Below are positions 31,286-37,540 of a stretch of DNA of 37,540 bases, piece by piece. The stretch comes from a virus. The position numbers and the translations under genes were made by a program. Location: IMG/VR virus record IMGVR_UViG_3300010299_002627, positions 1-37,540 of that record; one strand, 5' to 3'. The first letter of the stretch is position 1. The number at the start of each line of letters is the position of its first letter. Below the pieces are notes generated by a model. It saw only the letters and a program-made list of their open reading frames with translations, did no database searches and had not been told where the DNA came from.

Positions 31286-32090
31286 TTAATGTTCTCCATG
31301 CTGTTCCATCCGACATTTCATTTGCATTAAACTGACCATAAGCAAGACTGTAAAACAACGGCCTGGGATCTTGATACAATGGTTTTTCAATTTTTGAAAA
31401 GTTTTTTTCTGCTATTGGAAAAGCACAATTGTTTTCATCTGTAAATACCGGAACTCCATTAGCCAATGCCTTGAGTGTTATTGAACTATTAAAAGTTACC
31501 ACAGCATGGATGTCATTCCAGTTGATCTTTTCCTTGTCTGTCATAGTGGTATTTTTTCCTGTGTGTATTATTCCGTCTTTTCCTAAAAATGCTGACGGGT
31601 TGTAAGGCTTATCTCTAATTAAAATTTCTCTATCGGTATGCTGTCTAAGAATTTTCAACGTATCATCTAGCCAGTTCGTACAATTAAAAAAAATACCAAT
31701 TGATTCGGTTGGCGGACAAACTAATATTTTTTTACCGCTTTTATGATAAGGTTTTATATCTCCTTTATACGATTGTTTAAAACGGTCATCGGGTCTTTGC
31801 TCTAACATATTTTTAACATGGTTATTTTTTACTATCCTTAGCCAGTAAGGTGATGTTCTGCTTTCTCCCCAATACGGTCTATCCATGTAAAAGAAATTGA
31901 TTTTATTCTTTTTACAAAATTCCCAAATTAAATTTGTTCCTCTTAAAATACCAAAAAAACAAATAGCGTCGATATCTTTCTTTGACGATATCTCGTTGGT
32001 TGGAATTATTAAGGAATCTTTTATTCCTTTATGAAAAAATTCAATATACTTTTCAGTAACTTTCCGGTTGGTATTGCTCAAGTAAATCAT
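31275..32090 (-). CDS. Capsule-synthesis-like protein, paralog C
   Basis: 271 residues. The GT-B-like second lobe has AVVTFNSSITLKALANGVPVFTDENN and IEKPLYQDPRPLFYSLAYGQFNANEM. The N-terminal lobe includes FYMDRPYWGESRTSPYWLRIVKNN, the region where paralog D has WWYTDAPYFGRFNNK, so C and D are the closest pair although encoded on opposite strands. Coupled to the upstream GT61 gene by a 4-bp overlap. Confidence 0.6.
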   Translation of the reverse strand: MIYLSNTNRKVTEKYIEFFHKGIKDSLIIPTNEISSKKDIDAICFFGILRGTNLIWEFCKKNKINFFYMDRPYWGESRTSPYWLRIVKNNHVKNMLEQRPDDRFKQSYKGDIKPYHKSGKKILVCPPTESIGIFFNCTNWLDDTLKILRQHTDREILIRDKPYNPSAFLGKDGIIHTGKNTTMTDKEKINWNDIHAVVTFNSSITLKALANGVPVFTDENNCAFPIAEKNFSKIEKPLYQDPRPLFYSLAYGQFNANEMSDGTAWRTLNGC

Positions 32091-33166
32091 TGATTTATTT
32101 TTTCTAACACATCTTTTACATTTATTCTAATATTTCCGTCGTTTCTCAAACGTTTTATATTAGAAGGTTTTTTGTCAAAATTAAGTTTAACTAATTCACC
32201 TAATATTAGTTTATGCTTCAAATGTAAGCAATAACTTAATACTGGATAAACTTTTTTTGTTATCTGTTCTGGAACACCTAATTCGTATACTTTGGTTCCG
32301 GGTTGACACCATAAAAGATTTGTCAAACCGGCACCGTGTGTGCTCATTACGTGTGAAGCCTCTGCGAACACTTTCATCTGTTCTTTGATAGTTAATTTTG
32401 ATAAGGTCACTATTTCCCATCCTTTCAAGAAAACGAACAACTCCTCGGAATTTGTTAATTTTCTAATAACTGCATCATCTCTCGATATAAAAATTTTTCT
32501 GTTGTTAGCACTACTTTTAATTTGTATATTTTTTCTAATCCAGGTCGCCATGTCGGGCACAAGTATGCCGTCTTTGTGATTGCTCATTGTTGGTACTATC
32601 AAATGTTTAAATTTCCAAACTGATTGTTTAGGCATCACATGATATTTTATATTGGGAAAAATTTCTTTTACAACACGATTAAAATACTTGCTTTCATTAC
32701 TTAAAATGAAAACAAAATCTTTTAAGGGTTTGTTACAAACATTTAACACCAATCTAAATTTAGATACAACATCTATCCAGATGTGCCATGGATTTTCTGA
32801 ACTGGGTTCGTCGATAGGCAACCACACATAGGTTTGCTCTTCGTTGAAAACTTTTGAGACCGACGGAAGATCTATATCAACATTGTCTCCCCATTTTGTC
32901 CATAAATTATGTGATTTATTTGGTTTGTTCCTTACTTTATCCAATAAAGGCCATACATGATTTGTGATCAGATGGTTATCATTTGTAATCAAAAAAGGCA
33001 AACTATGTACAACACAGTCATTGAACGACCCCACAAATGTTGGATTTGAAACAAACTCTGTTTGTGGTGCTTGTTCGTGATAGTTTACCGAGTAACTTAT
33101 TGCCGAGTCGTATTTTTGAAATCGTTCTTCAAAATACTTTATGCTGGTAATATTTTTATAAATCAT
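32087..33166 (-). CDS. GT61-family (DUF563-like) glycosyltransferase
   Basis: 359 residues from ATG 33166. A longer frame from TTG 33208 is rejected because that TTG is the -35 box of the promoter. The GT61 core is clear: KIFISRDDAVIRKLTN (about residues 225-240), then GWEIVTLSKLTIKEQM, and HGAGLTNLLW (about 277-286), ending GTKVYELG. The family transfers xylose, GlcNAc or similar sugars onto glycans. It is the first gene of the leftward glycan operon and so probably sets the operon's expression. Confidence 0.82.
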   Translation of the reverse strand: MIYKNITSIKYFEERFQKYDSAISYSVNYHEQAPQTEFVSNPTFVGSFNDCVVHSLPFLITNDNHLITNHVWPLLDKVRNKPNKSHNLWTKWGDNVDIDLPSVSKVFNEEQTYVWLPIDEPSSENPWHIWIDVVSKFRLVLNVCNKPLKDFVFILSNESKYFNRVVKEIFPNIKYHVMPKQSVWKFKHLIVPTMSNHKDGILVPDMATWIRKNIQIKSSANNRKIFISRDDAVIRKLTNSEELFVFLKGWEIVTLSKLTIKEQMKVFAEASHVMSTHGAGLTNLLWCQPGTKVYELGVPEQITKKVYPVLSYCLHLKHKLILGELVKLNFDKKPSNIKRLRNDGNIRINVKDVLEKINQ

Positions 33167-33179
33167 TGTATTTCTGTTA

Positions 33180-33208
33180 ATTATACTATAAAATATACAA
33201 ATGTCCAA
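33180..33208 (-). promoter_or_regulatory. Promoter of the leftward glycan operon
   Basis: Minus-strand TTGGAC (33208-33203), 17 bases, then TATAAT (33185-33180). The start is about 7 bases before ATG 33166 with no ribosome binding site. Confidence 0.65.
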
Positions 33209-33237
33209 GATAATATTTTTAATAAAAGATTAAATTA

Positions 33238-34053
33238 ATGTTAACAATTTACGCACCGTTTAGTAATCCCAAGAGTAAGGCGTGGGAAGTCTTTAACGGT
33301 GTTAAAAAAACATGGCCAACAAAGGTATTTGTGGCCGATAACAGCGTCGAGCAATCTCCTGATACTCCGTGTATGTTTTGGGGATTGGTAAATCATAATC
33401 TTGACATGATCAAATACCTAAAAATGTATGGCAAACAAGATTGGTGGTATACAGATGCACCATACTTTGGAAGATTTAATAATAAGAATTTAAAACCAGA
33501 TAATCATTGGTGGAGGATTTCAAAAAACGGAATACACGTTCCTTTGATTGAAGGTTGTCCTTCGGATCGTTTTAAAAAATTTGACGTTAAGATAAATGAC
33601 ATTAGAAAAAAAGGCGAGCACATACTGATATGTCCGAGCAGTTATAATATGCAAAATTGTTTTGGCGAAAATAATTGGCATGTTAATACTATGCACGAAC
33701 TTAGTCAGTATACAGACCGTCCGCTTAAATGGAGAGAAAAACCTAGAGGTAGAGGAACCAGTGGTCCGAGTGAAGCAGATGTGCCATTGTCCGAGGATCT
33801 TAAAAATGCTTGGGCAGTTGTGACTAGTGTAAGCACAGTTGCCGTTGAAGCAATAGCAATGGGTATACCGGTTTTTTGTCATCCTAGTAGTTTTGCGGCA
33901 CCGATTACTAATACGAATTTAGCAGATATCGAAAATCCCAACTGGCAAGACCCTACGGACTGGTTCAACAGTCTTTGTTATCAACAGTTCACTCCGGAAG
34001 AATTTGACAATGGTGTTGCAGTAAAGATTTTACAGGATCTTAAAATATTATGA
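33238..34053 (+). CDS. Capsule-synthesis-like protein, paralog D
   Basis: 271 residues. First lobe: TIYAPFSNPKSKAWEVF, then WWYTDAPYFGRFNNK. Second lobe: HILICPSSYNMQN, RPLKWREKPRG, AVVTSVSTVAVEAIAMGIPVFC and IENPNWQDPTDWFNSLCYQQFTPEEF. The C-terminal half aligns well with paralog C and less well with A and B. It heads the rightward half of the glycan island. The start at ATG 33238 is about 70 bp from the divergent GT61 start. Overlaps the FkbM gene by 4 bp (ATGA). Confidence 0.62.
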   Translation: MLTIYAPFSNPKSKAWEVFNGVKKTWPTKVFVADNSVEQSPDTPCMFWGLVNHNLDMIKYLKMYGKQDWWYTDAPYFGRFNNKNLKPDNHWWRISKNGIHVPLIEGCPSDRFKKFDVKINDIRKKGEHILICPSSYNMQNCFGENNWHVNTMHELSQYTDRPLKWREKPRGRGTSGPSEADVPLSEDLKNAWAVVTSVSTVAVEAIAMGIPVFCHPSSFAAPITNTNLADIENPNWQDPTDWFNSLCYQQFTPEEFDNGVAVKILQDLKIL

Positions 34054-34688
34054 AGATAGAGAAAGTTAATAATTTATGGGTACCATCTAATGATGTACAC
34101 ATCGAGCAATGGAAAAACGGACAACCTTTCACACAAAATAAATGTTTGAATAGTTTTATTGAATGGTGCAAGTCTCAACATCAAACTTTTAGAACTGTGT
34201 TAGACATCGGAGCATGGTGTGGAACGTGGTCAATAGCAATAGCCAAATATAGTCAGCGGGTTCATGCTTTTGAACCAGATAAAACTCATTTTACTTGTTT
34301 GACCAGAAACGTTGCTCCATATGTAAATGTTGATCCAAAAATGATTGCGTTAGGTGATAGTAATGACATGGTATCTCTATCTAATGATGATTTTACACAA
34401 GCCAAAAGAATAATCGAAAATGGTAATATACAACTACAAACAATTGACGATTTTAATTTTGATAATGTTGATTTAATCAAAATTGATGTGGAAGGCTTTG
34501 AAATGAAAGTTTTAAAAGGTGGTGAAAAAACTTTAAAAAAATGTAAATTTTTAATGATAGAATTGAATAATAATTCTAAAAAATATCAATCGAGTAATAT
34601 TGAGATTGAAAAATATCTAGAAGATCTAGGATTTAGAACACTAATTAATATTTGGCCGGATAAGGTATTTGTAAATAATCGTATATGA
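34050..34688 (+). CDS. FkbM-family methyltransferase
   Basis: 212 residues with the SAM-binding core: VLDIGAWCGTWSIAIAK (motif I), HAFEPDKTHF (acidic end of strand 2) and LIKIDVEGFEMKVLKGG, the FkbM-typical IDVEGxE. FkbM proteins O-methylate sugars or other metabolites. It is coupled to paralog D and the epimerase by 4-bp overlaps. A role in methylating a sugar of the surface glycan fits the context, but the acceptor is not known. Confidence 0.88.
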   Translation: MKIEKVNNLWVPSNDVHIEQWKNGQPFTQNKCLNSFIEWCKSQHQTFRTVLDIGAWCGTWSIAIAKYSQRVHAFEPDKTHFTCLTRNVAPYVNVDPKMIALGDSNDMVSLSNDDFTQAKRIIENGNIQLQTIDDFNFDNVDLIKIDVEGFEMKVLKGGEKTLKKCKFLMIELNNNSKKYQSSNIEIEKYLEDLGFRTLINIWPDKVFVNNRI

Positions 34689-35689
34689 AAATTTTTATAA
34701 CTGGAGTTGCAGGATTCCTTGGATCTCATTTAGCAGACCTGATGTTATCAAACGGACACACTGTTGCTGGTAATGATAACATGATTGGTGGGTATGTTGA
34801 TAATGTACCACAAGATGTGGAGTTTCATCAAATAGATTGTTGCGATTTAGAAAATTTGACTAAAGCAATGAAAGACTGCGATATTGTCTATCATACAGCG
34901 GCCACGGCATACGAAGGTCTATCGGTATTTTCTCCAGTTTTAGTTACTAGAAATATTTTTGAAGCCTCTGTAACTACAATTACTGCGGCTATTAGAAATA
35001 ATGTCAAAAGGATTGTATATTGCTCGAGTATGGCAAGATATGGACATCATGACGAATTACCTTATAAAGAAACTTACGAATGTCGACCACAAGATCCATA
35101 TGGTATTGCAAAAAAAGCCGGTGAAGACGTTTTAAAAAATCTATGTGAAACACACGGTGTGGAATATGTTATTGCTGTGCCTCATAATATTGTAGGACCT
35201 CGACAGAAATATGATGATCCTTTTAGAAATGTAATGAGTATAATGTTGAACAGGATGTTGCAAGGTAAACAGCCGATCATATACGGAGATGGCGAACAGA
35301 AAAGATGTTTTAGTTATATCGACGATTGTTTGTATTGTTTAAATGCATTGGCATTTAATGATAATGTAGTAGGTGAAGTAGTTAACATAGGACCCGACGA
35401 AGAACCTGTTACCATAAATCAATTGGCGGAAGCGTGTGCCAATGAAACAGGTGTAAATCTAAATCCTATACATCATAAAGATAGACCAAAAGAAGTAAAA
35501 TTAGCAACGTGTTCTTCTGACAAGGCTAGAACACTCCTAGGATATAAAACAACAACAAATATGAGACAGTCTGTTAAAAAAACAGCAGAATATATCAGAT
35601 CTAGAGGAACAAAAAAATTTCAATATCATTTACCTTTAGAAATTATTAATGAACACACACCCGATACTTGGAAAAATAAATTAATATGA
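34685..35689 (+). CDS. NAD-dependent nucleotide-sugar epimerase/dehydratase (extended SDR)
   Basis: 334 residues. The dinucleotide site is GVAGFLGSHL (7-16), and the active site has Ser114/115 (CSSMARYG) with Tyr139 and Lys143 (YGIAKK). The RCFSYIDDCLYCL region and VVNIGPDE are typical of UDP-glucose 4-epimerase and relatives. It should change stereochemistry at a nucleotide sugar such as UDP-glucose or UDP-GlcNAc; the exact substrate is not clear. It would supply precursors to the glycosyltransferases around it. Confidence 0.88.
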   Translation: MKIFITGVAGFLGSHLADLMLSNGHTVAGNDNMIGGYVDNVPQDVEFHQIDCCDLENLTKAMKDCDIVYHTAATAYEGLSVFSPVLVTRNIFEASVTTITAAIRNNVKRIVYCSSMARYGHHDELPYKETYECRPQDPYGIAKKAGEDVLKNLCETHGVEYVIAVPHNIVGPRQKYDDPFRNVMSIMLNRMLQGKQPIIYGDGEQKRCFSYIDDCLYCLNALAFNDNVVGEVVNIGPDEEPVTINQLAEACANETGVNLNPIHHKDRPKEVKLATCSSDKARTLLGYKTTTNMRQSVKKTAEYIRSRGTKKFQYHLPLEIINEHTPDTWKNKLI

Positions 35690-36414
35690 TTTCGTTTTGT
35701 TGTCCTTCTAGAGGAAGACCCGAATTGGCCAAACGTTTAATTGATACAGCAACGGCTAATCAAAAAAACGAAACTGAATTTCTTTTTTATTTAAATGATG
35801 ATGATGAAAAGTTAGAGCATTATCGTGATATCATTGATGAAAAACACTATACGATAGGTCCCAACCAATCAACGTGTTACAGTTGGAATTTGATGTGTGA
35901 AAAAGCAACCAACGACATTGTGATGCTCATGGGAGACGATGTACAAGTTAAAACTAAAGACTGGGATCAATTAATAATAGAACAATTTAATAATTTTGAT
36001 GATAAAATTTTAATGGTCGTACCAAACGATGGCAGGAATAAAGGAACAAAACAATTAAGTAATGAAACACAATTATGGGGAGACGAACCTTTGCCAGCGG
36101 CACATTTTGCTGTTCATAAAAATTGGACAAACACATTAGGGTATCTTGCTCCTGTTTATTTTTGGCATTGGCATGTCGATTCCTACACTCAAAAAGTTGC
36201 ACGTAAGTTAAACAGATGTCTTTATTTGCCGACAGTTGAATTCAAAGCAAAAAAAATATTGGATGACAATGCAGGACAGCAAATAAGAAAAAATTTCAAT
36301 ATATCCAACAGAGATCAATATGTTTGGGAAAAAGTGAGATCACGACATCTAGAAAATGATGTGATTGCTCTACAAAAATTTATTGAAGATTTTAATTTGA
36401 AAAAAGATTTATAA
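35686..36414 (+). CDS. GT2-like glycosyltransferase
   Basis: 242 residues. It opens MISFCCPSRGRPELAKRLIDT, typical of GT2-type folds, and the metal motif is MLMGDDVQV. Late in the chain FWHWHVDSYTQKVARKLNRC may hold the acceptor-side acid. Length is short for GT2, so only the catalytic domain is present. Coupled by a 4-bp overlap to the epimerase. Its 3' end overlaps the convergent GT8-like gene by 23 bp. Confidence 0.68.
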   Translation: MISFCCPSRGRPELAKRLIDTATANQKNETEFLFYLNDDDEKLEHYRDIIDEKHYTIGPNQSTCYSWNLMCEKATNDIVMLMGDDVQVKTKDWDQLIIEQFNNFDDKILMVVPNDGRNKGTKQLSNETQLWGDEPLPAAHFAVHKNWTNTLGYLAPVYFWHWHVDSYTQKVARKLNRCLYLPTVEFKAKKILDDNAGQQIRKNFNISNRDQYVWEKVRSRHLENDVIALQKFIEDFNLKKDL

Positions 36415-37072
36415 CTTCTTTCTTCCATACATCGGCATATTCACATTCTCGATAACCATCAAACCATGGCCCGCCTTCTGTGTAATGTAATATTTTTGGT
36501 TTGCCGTCTTCGGGTTCTTTGTACCAACCAACTAACCAATTGTAATGATGTGGTAAAGAGCCTATTTCTGAATCTTCCAACCAACTAAATCTGTGTAAGA
36601 ATTTTGGAGTTTGTTCGTTTAAAAAATCTGTGGTTAGTATTTTATTTTTTGGATGACCACAATTCCATAATACCATAGAACTCCAATTTTTTCTAGGATA
36701 CACTGTTTGTAACTGTCCATCCATTTTTGTTGTTTCTTTTGGTTGGTAATCGTGTTGTACGCACACTACCGCTTTTGAATCATCGCAGTATTGTTCTAGT
36801 TCTTTTGTAGATACACGCCATACAAAATCACAGTCACAAAATACTGCCCAACCCTTGTAGTCGTTTAAGTAAGGTACAAAAAATCTTGTAAATGTAAATT
36901 CTGTAGAGGCAAGTTTATCTTTTTCTCTGGTGTAAATTCCTTGTGCTCTCATCTCATTTTGTTTAAGAGGAATTACTTCTGCCAAAGAATCTCTTCTTTT
37001 AATGGAATGCTCACATACCTGATATGCTATATCTTCTCGAGAATCCCAACCCACATATACTTTTAAACTCAT
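36392..37072 (-). CDS. GT8-like glycosyltransferase
   Basis: 226 residues with the GT-A fold. LKVYVGWDSREDIAYQVCEHSI at the start and FTRFFVPYLNDYKGWAVFCDCDFVW give the DxD site (CDCDF). A C-terminal HYTEGGPWFDGYRECEYADVW resembles the substrate loop of GT8/GT32-like proteins. A sugar donor cannot be named. It begins 4 bp after the partial gene at the window's right edge, with which it forms a leftward operon. Confidence 0.7.
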   Translation of the reverse strand: MSLKVYVGWDSREDIAYQVCEHSIKRRDSLAEVIPLKQNEMRAQGIYTREKDKLASTEFTFTRFFVPYLNDYKGWAVFCDCDFVWRVSTKELEQYCDDSKAVVCVQHDYQPKETTKMDGQLQTVYPRKNWSSMVLWNCGHPKNKILTTDFLNEQTPKFLHRFSWLEDSEIGSLPHHYNWLVGWYKEPEDGKPKILHYTEGGPWFDGYRECEYADVWKKEVINLFSN

Positions 37073-37076
37073 ACTA

Positions 37077-37540
37077 TTATATATCTAAATAAGGATAGAC
37101 TTCTTTCCAGTTTGTGTTTCTTCTACGATCTAATTGATCTAAAAAATATTTTAATTCTTGTATTAACTTTTTATTTTGTTCATCTGGTAAAGAGTTTAAA
37201 CAACCTGCCATATATTTTTTGGCATTTTTATTATTTTCATTGTCTTCTGGCATGATATCTAATATTTTTTTAATATCGTTTTCCCAAAATTTTTTCCCAA
37301 AAATTTTAGGATGCATCCATTCTCTTCCATCAACAAATGTAATTTCTTGATTTATAGTTCTTATTTTTCTATATTTTTGTATTATATTAATTAAATCCGG
37401 AATAGTACGCATGGTTAAAGCAGTAATGACTTGATTGGTATTCAAAAAAATCCATTTTTGATTGACCGTATATTGGAATAGTTTTTCCCAATGATCCAAC
37501 TTCAAACCAAATCTAGCGAGCCCGGCTTCCTTGCCCCAAC
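37077..37540 (-). CDS. C-terminal end of a radical SAM/twitch-like protein (partial)
   Basis: The frame is open to the window end (WGKEAGLARFGLKLDHWEKLF...), so the gene begins outside and the TTG at 37505 is only an internal codon. The visible about 154 residues end LDQLDRRRNTNWKEVYPYLDI. That tail, and strands such as IFLNTNQVITALTMRTIPDL, resemble the C-terminus of phage radical SAM/twitch proteins. No cluster cysteines are visible, as they would lie upstream. The call is therefore tentative. Confidence 0.4.
   Translation of the reverse strand, partial: WGKEAGLARFGLKLDHWEKLFQYTVNQKWIFLNTNQVITALTMRTIPDLINIIQKYRKIRTINQEITFVDGREWMHPKIFGKKFWENDIKKILDIMPEDNENNKNAKKYMAGCLNSLPDEQNKKLIQELKYFLDQLDRRRNTNWKEVYPYLDI

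Noticed and set aside
33167-33208. Longer start (TTG 33208) for the GT61 gene
   Set aside because: The TTG is part of the -35 box and the extra 14 residues overlap the -10 box. The ATG at 33166 has the right distance from the promoter.

Overview
The window looks like part of the genome of an uncultured, AT-rich, T4-like marine myovirus. The phage call rests on a T4-type replication set: a gp41-like DnaB-family helicase, a gp61-like primase and a UvsW-like helicase. A probable gp62-like clamp-loader subunit, a SprT-like protease, a tail-fibre-like structural protein and exact matches to the T4 late promoter octamer (TATAAATA) support it. The host is probably a marine Gram-negative bacterium, because the phage carries an outer-membrane porin, several lipoproteins and bacterial metabolic genes. 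A SAR11-like or other alphaproteobacterial host is only an inference.

Layout. (1) 1-4439: three tandem copies of an asparagine-synthase-like PP-loop protein with a hypothetical gene between copies 2 and 3. The copies are mosaics of identical and strongly diverged segments. (2) 4568-10188: metabolic and membrane genes: a TRAP solute-binding protein split in two, a beta-keto acid cleavage enzyme, ClpP, an AspH-like oxygenase, small lipoproteins, an FTR1-type iron permease, then tRNA-Thr, tRNA-Ala and tRNA-Glu. (3) 10204-17309: an SGNH hydrolase, three radical SAM proteins, a TauD-like dioxygenase, a cupin and a porin. (4) 17461-26457: the replication/recombination block, nearly all on the minus strand. 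It includes a 199-residue protein that keeps the key motifs of the DnaE polymerase catalytic core in colinear order. (5) 26514-37540: a SprT-like protease and then a glycan island. The island holds four paralogous capsule-synthesis-like proteins, a GT61, several GT-A enzymes, a GT42/DUF115-like protein, a sulfotransferase, an FkbM methyltransferase, an NDP-sugar epimerase and, at the right edge, the end of another radical SAM-type protein.

How the genes may work together. Replication genes run from host-like sigma70 promoters (TTGACA-N16/17-TATAAT type). Several of these put the start codon at or within a few bases of the predicted transcription start and have no ribosome binding site, so they look leaderless. 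A second class (porin, a 66-residue protein, TRAP first half) has clear Shine-Dalgarno sites and, in two cases, late-promoter-like octamers. The metabolic genes (iron permease, TRAP binding protein, beta-keto acid cleavage, porin, ClpP) fit a phage that alters host nutrient uptake and protein turnover. The glycan island fits synthesis or modification of a sulfated, methylated surface glycan on the host or on the virion. The PP-loop copies could add amide groups to such a product, but that is conjecture.
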